Shown here piece by piece: positions 19,160 to 27,785 of a stretch of DNA of 27,785 nt (the first letter of the stretch is position 1; every line of letters starts with the position of its first letter). Under the pieces are notes generated by a model that was given only the letters and a program-made list of their open reading frames with translations, did no database searches and was not told where the DNA came from. Position numbers and translations under genes: made by a program. The DNA comes from Lingula anatina (Eukaryota; Brachiopoda; Lingulata; Lingulida; Lingulidae): assembly GCF_001039355.2 (NCBI RefSeq), contig NW_019775761.1, positions 101,137 through 128,921 on the forward strand, written 5' to 3'.

Positions 19160-19336
19160 CAGGGCTTGACATTAAGGGTGGCCCACTGGCCCTGGGCCAC
19201 TGAAAACCAACCTGGGGCCATTGAATCGTTGGGGTCACTGGCCCAAAGAGCAAGTAAAATGTCATGTGTCAAATCATCCTTGCAATATTTACCGATATTT
19301 CGGGCCAGTATCGAAAAAAGTTAGTGTCAAGCCCTG
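19160..19336. mobile_element. hAT-like MITE, 177 bp
   Basis: The ends are CAGGGCTTGACATTAA and, on the minus strand, CAGGGCTTGACACTAA, with one mismatch in 16. Ends of this type are typical of hAT elements. GTGAA flanks both sides (19155-19159 and 19337-19341), a 5-bp direct repeat; an 8-bp duplication as in classical hAT does not fit. The interior is rich in GGCCCACTGGCC and GGGCCACTG blocks and has no coding capacity. Confidence 0.8.
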
Positions 19337-19341
19337 GTGAA

Positions 19342-20471
19342 ACAATTGTACAAAATAGAACAAAATTTTGAACACAATATTTATGTATGAGTCCACACAG
19401 TCCATGATTTCTTCTTCGATATACCCTGTTTTCTATAATCTGTTCCAATGTTTCATATACCTCCCACTTGTTTTATCCTCTTTTCTTTTCTGTCAAAATA
19501 AATCCAATACGCCAAACGTTCATATTGACCACAAATACCCGTCATTATGGACAAATCATCAAAATTACCTGCGTATTCAACAGCTTTTAACACATTTGTC
19601 AACCTAGGGAACAACTGTAATTAATTGTACGACCGCTGGCCGGCGGAAACTACCACAATTAATCTGCTTCAGTACCGACTAATCCCTTTTATACCAGGCC
19701 TTTACCCGGCTTTTAGTTACTAATTGATTTTCCTGTCCTTTTAAGGAACTTGGGTAAGTGCAAGACAAAAATCTTTATCAGAATAACACTCCCACGGTCC
19801 ATTTTCTAAATTATAGACATTTTCTAAATAATAGAAACTGAACTAGTCAATATTGGACCTGCACCAGCACATTTTCAACCCAAAGCATACATGTACAAAT
19901 CTGTTTGACAAGACCAGCACTGGCATCAAATCAGAGCAGAAACCCCTGAAACCCAGCTGCCTAAATTGGTGTTATTTCAGATTATGTACACTTTTTTATA
20001 TTTCTCTTTGTCAGATTACCCTTCGTTAACGTCAAAACATTAAGGTAATAGCAATTTCAATAATCGAGATAAATCATCGGAATGAAATCCATTAACTGAT
20101 AGAACATTGCTTCTACCAAAGCCAAGCAGTGCGTGACAAGCAGCTCACAGAAGCTCTCGTGATATTTAAAATACATTGACAGTATATGAAACAGAAACTG
20201 TGCAGAGAGCCTGCCCATTAATCTGTAAACATCAAAGTATTATTAAATAAACTCCACAACACAAAAGAGATATTTTGACCCAAAATTTTGTCTTCTACCC
20301 AAAACTATGAGTTGTGCCTCTCTCTGCGACACGCTTTTCTTTCTCTTCGTTTGTGTAGGCTCTCCAAAATTATGTTCACATTAGTTTACTTTTAATGGAT
20401 ATGGTTATTTTTTTAAGTATTTATATGGATAACTAAAACTTTTTGATAACATATATTATTTAGCGTCTTCA
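19342..20471. other. 1.1 kb with no recognised gene
   Basis: A 79-codon frame at 19368-19607 shows no family. The rest holds nothing supported. Confidence 0.5.
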
Positions 20472-20472
20472 C

Positions 20473-20530
<58 letters not shown>
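20472..20530 (+). repeat. (ATT)n microsatellite, about 20 units
   Basis: The longest of three perfect ATT arrays in the last 7.3 kb of the window. Confidence 0.97.
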
Positions 20531-22480
20531 GCAATTCAGTCAACCTTTAACCCCGGATTCGCTTTTGTCAATAAGCAAGGATTGAACGCATTGTTATGTG
20601 GAGATCTAAATTAAGTCAACTTTTAAATCATTTAATCTTATTGAGTCAGGTTGGGGAAAAACCTTTTAGAACTTTCTGATAACGCCATTGATATTGAACA
20701 TACATTGAGACAACTATAGAATATACATTGTACATATGATATAATCGACGTGCAATATCATTTGAAGACAGATTCATTTGAAATACAAAAAATGGATGCA
20801 CGACGAATACAAAATACATAACGCGTTTTAGATATCACAAATAATATTTTATATTTGCACGGATAAAGACCAGGTGAAGCATGCGATACCGGTCTATATA
20901 TTCTTGTATTGGTGCTGGTCGACAACATGGATGCTTAAGCTATCAATAAACCAGACAATCACCTTTATCTGTTTGTGACAAGATATCAGAGATCTCTCAA
21001 GAAGAGTTCGAGATAGTGACATCTTCCATAAAGAACGCTTCAGGCAATCTGACCAAGTAGGAAACGTAACCTGTTCGTGGAAAAGGAATAATTGGCTTTC
21101 CGTTTAAAATCAACTAAATGATACACTGTGTAGATTGATTACAGAAAAGAGGCATAAAGACCAAAGCGACGCTTGGTTTCTTCGTATCATTCGTATCATC
21201 AGTTGAAGACGGCTTAGAAACCTGTGGTGTTTGTACTGACATTTGCTTTCAAGACGTGGAATCGCTCAAAGGTGGAATCAATGCGAGAATTATTTGAACG
21301 TACATTAAATTGTTCAGAACGTACCAATTTTCTCATTAAATTCTGCCTTTCATACTGTGTTGCGTATGTGATCATCCGTCTGAGTGTGCAAATGTGTGTG
21401 CGCGCGTGTATGTGTGTGAGTGAGAGAAATATAACCCAGGAAATAAACAATTATTCACATCATTTTGGTTTCTCAATAAAAAAAAAGGTTTCTAAAAACC
21501 ATATTTCGGATAAGTGGAAGTAGAAAACATGAACCGTTTTTTCCAGATCGATTTTACCCGCAAATTATGAAAAAAAAACACACTAAAACGTCTTTTCCAT
21601 GCTCGGTGCTTGGCTAATGACAGTAACTTTCCATCAGATATGACATTTACAGAACCTTAATTAAATCTAGCTCTGTGATGGCTGTCGTGTTCTTGACTTA
21701 TTGAATTGCCGAGCATCACATAATTTTATAGCTGTCGTAGATGAATCGCATATCAAGTCAAAGGCTGCGTCTCTATTTCGAAGATGTACGTCGAATATAC
21801 GTGGCAGCGCAGAATTGTTGACAGGGATTTTTTTCCACAGAATGGACTTAGTTTTCTATATTTCTTCTATAGCGCACATTGGCAACATGACCTTCACATT
21901 TGACAGTCATCCGGACCGTTGTTAACCGAACACGATTTCATCATCGTCCCGATCGAAACACATTACCTATTACCACGCCTCTCAGCCCTTAACAACCTTT
22001 TAGCGTGATCTCAACTTCCAATCGTTTTCGAAAAAGGTGAAGTGTAAAACGCGTTTCACCTCATCAGAATGAAGTTTAAATGTTTTCAATACGGCGTATT
22101 GTACATGTATGTCGATAAATGGTTTCTTCACAATACTTTAAAGGCAAGACCCGTACCCATTCTTTTATACCAGCATCATTTACAAAGTAAATATATGAAT
22201 GCGCAATGCGTATCGACTCTTAAGCTTAGCGATTCAGACATTCTGAGACGCAATAATGAGCGCCTTGAGAAGTCCCAAACTGAGACAAGAGCAGACACCA
22301 CGATGCGTGTTCAATATAGGAAAAATGTCTGGGAAATGTGCACGGAAAGATCGCATCAAGTACTTGCATAAAATAGGTCATATAACTTCAAGGCTCTTTT
22401 ATATAACTAAAACACCTGATCCATGAAAAACAGTCTTCGAAGTCATATATTCTTTCAGGGAACCACTTGCACATATTCAT
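20531..22480. other. 2 kb with no recognised gene
   Basis: Frames of 99 codons (21224-21523) and 100 codons (22069-22371) occur on the plus strand. The first runs through a degenerate TG-rich tract (21385-21420), and neither has a recognised domain. A short stem, AGGTGAA and TTTCACCT, lies at about 22033-22062. Confidence 0.5.
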
Positions 22481-22664
22481 GAGCGCATTAAGAACAGCAG
22501 ACTAACAGATCCGCAGATTAAATATGGCTACTTATTTGAATGCTTGTTGCGTAATCCCCGCTGGAAATCTATTCAGTGTCTAATCGGGAATGAAGCGGCA
22601 AGCTTTTTATTGGGTCGCCATATTTGATCTGCGGATCTGTTAGTCCGCTGTTCTGAATACGCTC
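22481..22664. mobile_element. 184-bp MITE with 48-bp inverted repeats
   Basis: The left arm (22481-22528) and the reverse complement of the right arm (22617-22664) agree at 44 of 48 positions. They include AGAACAGC, GACTAACAGATCCGCAGAT and AAATATGGC. About 88 bp of unique sequence lies between. The arms are long relative to the element, so a transcript would fold into a long hairpin. No target-site duplication is evident and there is no coding capacity. Superfamily not assigned. Confidence 0.85.
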
Positions 22665-22706
22665 TGTAACAAGCTAACTAATCAATTCAGATTGTCCGCC
22701 CACATT

Positions 22707-22875
22707 CAGGGGCGGATCCAGAGCCATTTACTGACAGTCTTCCAAATTGTCTTTGTTGATTCATCCTCCAATTTTGACCGTCTTCCAACAGAAAAAAATT
22801 AGATACCTGTCAATGTAAACGTGAAAATCTGACCGTCTTCCGGAAGACCCAGAAGATGGCCTAAATCCGCCCCTG
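22707..22875 (+). mobile_element. Family A MITE, complete copy
   Basis: It begins CAGGGGCGGATCCAGAG and ends, on the minus strand, CAGGGGCGGATTTAGGCC. The termini agree except for two changes in CGGATYYAG and the inner bases. ACATT lies directly outside both ends (22702-22706 and 22876-22880), a 5-bp target-site duplication. The interior has several GTCTTCC/GGAAGAC blocks. The same sequence is inverted at 387-548. No coding capacity. It could be a hAT relative by its ends, but the 5-bp duplication is unusual for that group. Confidence 0.85.
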
Positions 22876-22880
22876 ACATT

Positions 22881-23313
22881 CGATGTCTCCAGACGTAGGT
22901 CTTTATTTCTTAACGACCCTTCTTCGTCCCAGAAGTGCCCTTTAGTCCCAGCTGGCCGTTCAGTCTCGTTCACGACACAGGTCAGCTATATTCAGCACGA
23001 CTTGGGACTGCCAGGGCGCCGTTTTCTAATTGCTTTATGTTATCATGCACGACCCTAGGTCAATAATAAGGACAATTAGGAAGAGGTTCCTCTGGTTTAC
23101 AAAATTATTCATATTCTGCACAACTTTGATGCGGCCACGAAAACGCTGCGATTTGCAAAGCAAATGAGATGATTGGTTTTAACATGTTACAGAAGTCGAC
23201 ACTGGCGAATGCTTCTTCCGTTGACTCCAAGGAGAATATTACGTAATGTCGCTTACCTATCAAAAGTTGCTTCAAATTACAAAAATCTGATGCTACAATA
23301 CTGAGAATATTTA

Positions 23314-23315
<2 letters not shown>
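22881..23315. other. No confident gene
   Basis: A minus-strand frame over 23105-23386 runs into the ATT array as poly-Ile and is not credible as a whole. A good donor-like sequence, GATAG|GTAAGC, lies on the minus strand with the exon side at 23257, but no matching acceptor is visible upstream before the ATT array. Confidence 0.35.

Positions 23316-23369
<54 letters not shown>
23316..23369 (+). repeat. (ATT)n microsatellite, about 18 units
   Basis: A perfect ATT array of 54 bp. Confidence 0.97.
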
Positions 23370-23948
23370 CTGTACGCAGTTAACACGCGTATGTTTACTT
23401 CAAGCGTTACAAGCAGACGCTATTTAGTAAATTACCGTTCTTCTGCCCTACGGTTCACTTTATTGCAATCCATCAAAAGCTGAGGCAAATTACAATTATT
23501 TCATGCGATATCCTTACACCATGCACAATACAGCGTATAATACACGCAAGAAGAATAACCAAGTGCTGTATTGAAAATGACTCTGTTTCCGCATCATGTA
23601 CAAGTGTTGAGTGTTAATCCATCAGAAGTGTCGCAATTTGCAAGAACGCTTTTAGGCGATAATTTCCGACTCCTTATGGCTGTCGGGGTTACATTGTTTC
23701 TTGGTGAAAGAAGGATAGGCGTAAGACAAAACAATGAGTCGCTAGCCAGTGTCACAGTTGAGGAATTCAGATATTACGCGAAAATAAGTAAATATGCAGA
23801 CACAGTTTGCAGTCCTGTATCCTAAATGAAATTAAATTAATTTCGGGCAATTGGCAGTTTTCTGTGGAACTGTTGATTTGGATGGACACAGGTATAAAGT
23901 ACACATTTCTTTTGGCTTTGAGGTAGAGGTGGGGCGGTCCACCAACCA
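23370..23948. other. No gene recognised
   Basis: A plus-strand frame at 23571-23825 (84 codons, with an ATG two codons in) is free of low-complexity sequence, but no domain was recognised. Confidence 0.4.
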
Positions 23949-24005
23949 CCCCCACCCCCTCACCCCACCCCCACACCCCACCCCCTGACCCCACCCCCAC
24001 ACCCC
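23949..24005 (-). promoter_or_regulatory. C-rich tract, likely G-quadruplex on the minus strand
   Basis: Nine C runs of 4 or 5 bases are separated by 1-3 bases: lengths 5, 5, 4, 5, 4, 5, 4, 5 and 4. The minus strand therefore has nine G4-G5 tracts with very short loops, a strong quadruplex pattern, and the plus strand could form an i-motif. It may equally be a degenerate CCCCACCCCCA repeat with no function. No gene start is recognised nearby. Confidence 0.7.
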
Positions 24006-24256
24006 TTACTACCCGGATTGCAGAATTTCATATAGCTAAAAAGCGAGCACAATTTTATAGTACACTTCAATACGAAAGCCAAACACCTCGGAGCTTATGA
24101 ATCGACATTTTGCCGTCTTTTGTCCTTTTGTTGAGTCTTTCAGTATGTCACTCACTAAGTATAAAACCATTCCATTGTTTCTTCACACATCATAATGGAG
24201 AACCAATTGTGTAACTACAAACATACAAAATATGGAGGCCACTATAATTATAATCT

Positions 24257-24259
<3 letters not shown>

Positions 24260-24300
<41 letters not shown>
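24260..24300 (+). repeat. (ATT)n microsatellite, about 13 units
   Basis: A perfect ATT array of about 40 bp. Confidence 0.97.
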
Positions 24301-24302
<2 letters not shown>

Positions 24303-25829
24303 AGACACAGACACACAATGTTAACTCTGTTCCCTCTCTGCTGTCTTGCTCTGAATGCACTTTTATAAACCTAGAAACAACTGAGATACCGCATACGTTA
24401 AAGGCAATTGTCCACAAGGACTCTTAGAAACCCACACCTCAGAGACAATTCTTGTCAGTTTCGGCCACCGCCGACCACAAAAGAGGAAAGTAATATTAGA
24501 GAAAACAGACGTGAGATGAATAGCCAACACCAAATGTTACAAGTGTCTTACCTGTTACAAGAACATCAACAGCTGCAAATGTAGAAAAACGCCAATGTCG
24601 GTGTTACAGCGTTCCTAGATCTTAGCCAAAAGAAAAGAGATCGAATTTTCCAACTGACTTCGGTAACGATCTCACAGAAGTGAACTCACAGCAGTCTGAG
24701 CACAAGCGCTAGACCGCAAGTGAGACAATTATATGTAAGGTTCTGGCGCATGTGGTAATCCCTCTTCTGGCAGCGGCAATTGTCTTATTCGAGGTTGAAT
24801 ACAGATTCAGGAATCAGCTGTTTCCAATGTTAAACTCATCCCAGGCGGCTGTAAAATTATGTCCGATAAAGCAAATACAGCTCTTTTCGCAATTCCCTAT
24901 ATTCGACTATAAACTTCATCAACCTCCAGTTTCATCTGCCGTTCTAGCATAAAGTGAAACCAAATTAAGTTAAATAGTTGGAACAACCTCTCTTGGAGAG
25001 CAACACGTTGCTGGTCTAGGACGATAATGTTCCCAGACCTATGAAGGCTGCGCATTGTTGTTCACAGTAAATCCCTATATCCCACCACAAGCTTATAACA
25101 GCTCTGGTTTTGTATTGGCTAATATCACAGCATCTATCGGGTTGCAAGACGTACTCCGTCTATCATTTGCTTGTTAATATATCTATAACCGCAGCAGGGT
25201 AACCTCGACCCTATATATGCCAACGATGATGACTGTCTTATTCTCGTTAACTACGCACGGTTGCCGCTGTAGCAGTTCGTTGGCCGTTGCGGCGCGGCAG
25301 GTCTATATGCAGTGTCATTAATCCATGCCATTGCTGAATATTTGCGCCCATTGAATATGACGTATTGTAAAAAATATGTAACTAGTTTAAACCGGGACAT
25401 GTTCAACGTACAGTTTTAATAACGATAATAAAATGTACCATAACATATATATTACGAGGACGACAGTGAAATTAGAAGCCAATGCCACGGTTTATTTAAT
25501 ATGATATTAGATAAACAGATAAATCCCAATATATTTTCAGTTAGAATGCAATAAGGATGTACACAGAAGACAAATTGACATATCTCTGTTATTGAAAAGA
25601 TACCATCAGATAATACAAGTCAAGCCTGGTTCTTATAGAGTTCTTATCCAGTACTCTACTGCCTCTCAGTGCGGTTTACAATGACAAATATGCCTTGCAA
25701 TGACAGATATGGCATATCTTTTTGTCCCGATTCAGACTGGCTGTAGACGTTTTCACTTCCTAGGGGAGGATACAACCGTATGAGGAAATGAAAACTAGCA
25801 TAGAAATAAAATCTTTCGCTGCAAGACTA
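24301..25829. other. 1.5 kb with no recognised gene
   Basis: A 66-codon plus-strand frame (24752-24952) has no recognised domain. A TATATATG at about 25213 and a CG-rich patch at 25250-25300 could suggest a promoter, but nothing downstream supports transcription. Confidence 0.4.
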
Positions 25830-25980
25830 AACAGTTTACTCCTGCTTCAACCCCAAAATACTGGGGGTCGAGCAGGGGGACAGTAGGTACAACTTCTGAA
25901 AAACTGGTATTGTCACGGACGGGTCGAACTCACGTCCTCCCGCTCCAAAACGGACACTCTGACTACAAGAAATCCGTCCC
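25830..25980 (-). mobile_element. tRNA-derived SINE, minus strand
   Basis: Read from 25980 on the minus strand, the head starts GGGACGGATTTCTTGTAGTC, passes through GAGTGTCCG (A-box region) and reaches GTGAGTTCGACCCG (B box), closing with CCGTCC that pairs with GGACGG at the 5' end. The T arm pairs poorly, so it is not a working tRNA. The body continues CAATACCAG, then AGAAGTTGTACC and CCCTGCTCGACCCCCAGTAT. That order resembles the core of broadly distributed animal SINEs (MetaSINE-type) as I remember it, which needs checking. A CCTGCT...AGCAGG hairpin spans about 25841-25877. The 3' end is unclear. Confidence 0.6.
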
Positions 25981-26209
25981 ATATTAAAACGTTAAGCGTG
26001 AGAATTTGTCATACAAAAGTAAGTTCTTGTATGTTCTTGTCAACTAAAAACAACACCCTCTATTTCAGCACAAATCTTTGCCTCCTGGTCTTTAAAAATT
26101 GTTCAATTTGGAAAATATTCGCAAACCTTGCATTATGCCTTCAAACTCTAAAATAGTCACTTTGTGAGACTGAATATGTCACGACCGCGGATTCAGATTT
26201 CAGACAATT
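25981..26209. other. No gene recognised
   Basis: Nothing supported between the SINE and the possible exon at 26210. Confidence 0.4.
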
Positions 26210-26275
26210 ATGGCGTCGTTCATCACGGCGGCGTCTCCAGGGAGGCAACTAAAAAGCACGCAGTCCCCAAGGATC
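26210..26275 (+). other. Possible first coding exon, speculative
   Basis: An ATG at 26210 in the context CAATTATGG opens a GC-richer stretch within AT-rich DNA and encodes MASFITAASPGRQLKSTQSP then RI. A donor-like CG|GTAATT follows at about 26276. The peptide has four basic and no acidic residues with several Ser, Thr and Ala, so it would suit a mitochondrial or other N-terminal targeting region. Without splicing, the frame continues to 26401 with no recognised domain. No downstream exon was identified. Confidence 0.2.
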
Positions 26276-27486
26276 GGTAATTATGCTGTTCTTCAACTCA
26301 CAATAGAGACGGTGTGCTTTGTTCTTGTTAAACAGGGAATTTATGTTCGAACAAAATATCTCTGTTATTTGATTGAAATTTTGATATGGTCAGCGCCATG
26401 AACTTTTTTTAAATATTTTAATTTAAAAAGTGTCAAGTAATGTTCGAAGGACTCGTCATTATTTTGTCCTGGCAAAAGAAAAAACATTATTTCAGTGCAA
26501 GTAAACAAACTGAAGTTACAGGCTACGTATGTCTATGTGTTATTCATGTGAATATCGGTCCCTGCTATTTGACCGAATGGACTGGCCTTACTCAAGTCAT
26601 GTCCTCGTTACCAGGAAACATTAACCGCAATGTCCTTTTCCATTCGTTCGGGTCTTATTACTACTGGTAGCACAAATATGCTATATTTTAAAACTGATAC
26701 TGAAAAACGATTTTTTCCAAGATCATTTGCCTCGCCTAAGATCACGCCGTTTTAGCGAGTTTTACCAAATTGTAGTGCAATCAAATTAAAATATCGTCTG
26801 GTAAAAGTGCATTGACTTGTCATCCTCTCTCATATGTCACCGTGCCATCCACAGTTAATAGCATCATCTCCTTTCCCGAAACCCATTTTCCACGCAATTT
26901 TTTCTCTGTATTTCTTTTAATTTGTGAACCTAATAATAACATGGCGACAACTCTCATGCCTCATAATAGCGCCCTTAAGAATAAAATAGGTTTAAAGTAA
27001 TTGAATATGTCACGCGTAGAAATGGTAATGTCCAAACAAGCAACCTGTCGTCTGCGTGAAAATGTGACTTCAGAATTTTCAATCCGAAAATGGAAGAACG
27101 GAAGAAAAAAAGAAAACCTTTGTAATGAAAAGTCAGTTTTATGTGCTAAATAGCGTTCATCAAACCCACGTTACTTAGTTTTAAAAGAAATTCAAACCTT
27201 TAACTTCTCTTTTACACAACGTGCCGTGGTTCTCTGTAAGAAATGATGAAATCTTTATTTTAGCCCTCTGGCTACATTTTCTCAATAAACACATTTTTTA
27301 TAACAATAATCGTACATGTGTCTTATGCATAGTGTCTTTTTCTTTTTTACTATTTCACATGTGACGATCAATTAAAAATAGATTGGTAATTTTACAGACT
27401 TCGTTTCAAGCACGAATAGGATTATATGTAGAGAAGGGAAAAAGAGAAAAGGGGGTGGGGGAAATACTCCTTTGCTCGTAAAGGCT
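26276..27486. other. 1.2 kb with no recognised gene
   Basis: Frames of 62-76 codons at 26440-26670 and 26812-27000 lack motifs. AT-rich and otherwise unremarkable. Confidence 0.5.
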
Positions 27487-27694
27487 CCCTTTACACTGGA
27501 CGGTGTCCTTTCTGAGTCCTTTGTGCGACCATGAAACTGGCATCGCTGTAGTCGTAGAAAGGAGACACAAGCATCGCTTTGGTTGCAGAAAGAATGCTCA
27601 ATGATCGGCCAGTTGTAGGCACGTGAAGTATTATCTTTTACTCTCAAACTGGCCTACTACGGGACGCAGAAAGGACGCTGTCCAGTGTAAAGGG
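27487..27694. mobile_element. Family B MITE-like element, complete copy
   Basis: The ends are CCCTTTACACTGGACGGTGT and, on the minus strand, CCCTTTACACTGGACAGCGT. The inverted repeats are 27 bp with two mismatches and both continue as CCTTTCT. The 208-bp body matches the interrupted copy at 349-720 along its length and holds the uninterrupted CCTTTGTGCGACCATG where the other copy carries a family A insertion. No clear target-site duplication and no coding capacity. Superfamily not assigned. Confidence 0.85.
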
Positions 27695-27785
27695 CGCTTT
27701 TCGTAGCAATAGATTACTCTCTGGTCTATAGTAGTCTGTTACACAAATGTATCCCCACGGTGAGATTTTGAATAGTATTTTAGTG

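Noticed and set aside
23105-23386. Minus-strand protein with a long poly-Ile segment
   Set aside because: The poly-Ile is the (ATT)n array. A donor-like GATAG|GTAAGC exists, but no acceptor or continuing frame supports an exon.
24190-24417. Poly-Asn protein
   Set aside because: Translation of the (ATT)n array read on the minus strand as AAT codons.
25205-25300. TATA-box promoter
   Set aside because: TATATATG followed by a GC-richer patch is suggestive, but no downstream frame or exon supports a transcript.
25907-25980. Functional tRNA gene
   Set aside because: A and B boxes are present, but the T arm does not pair and SINE-like sequence follows without a terminator, so a SINE head fits better.

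Overview
This window looks like gene-poor, intergenic or intronic nuclear DNA from a eukaryote, most likely a marine invertebrate. I lean weakly towards a lophotrochozoan such as a mollusc, because the SINE heads and the many short inverted-repeat elements resemble those of molluscan genomes; that is an impression, not a test. The base composition is AT-rich and microsatellites are frequent. I see no rRNA, no intact tRNA, no CRISPR array, no bacterial-style operon and no confident protein-coding gene. The longest open frame, 181 codons at 3510-4055, ends by translating a (CT)n(CA)n microsatellite and is not convincing. A few possible exons are listed at low confidence.

Layout. 1-720: a diverged dispersed repeat, then a terminal-inverted-repeat element (family B) with a second element (family A) inserted in it. 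1044-1396: a compound (CA)n(GA)n microsatellite at the tail of a minus-strand tRNA-derived SINE. 1733-2535: a 0.4-kb sequence present twice with one N exactly between the copies. 3935-4909: a CT/CA/CG tract, then a 0.5-kb GA-rich array. 6902-7104: a candidate inverted-repeat element. 8020-9317: a 0.65-kb sequence twice, again with one N exactly between. 9999-10333: a composite repeat with a third N. 14250-14427: a 46-bp minisatellite. 14896-14970: a perfect pentanucleotide array. 16316-16486: a perfect palindrome, then six TGACC half-sites. 17146-17295, 19160-19336, 22481-22664 and 22707-22875: four MITE-like elements. 23949-24005: a C-rich, quadruplex-prone tract. 25830-25980: a second SINE. 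27487-27694: a complete family B element.

The best-supported observations concern genome structure. First, the two long tandem duplications are split exactly at single N bases and look like unmerged allelic contig ends, so they are probably assembly artefacts. Second, the family B copy near the right edge supplies the empty site for the family A insertion near the left edge. Third, three insertions with CAGGG-type ends are flanked by 5- or 6-bp direct repeats rather than the 8 bp usual for hAT elements. Candidate regulatory sequence consists of the TGACC cluster, the GA array carrying nine CAGGTGAG motifs, and the G-quadruplex tract. I found no evidence of a new multi-gene system here.
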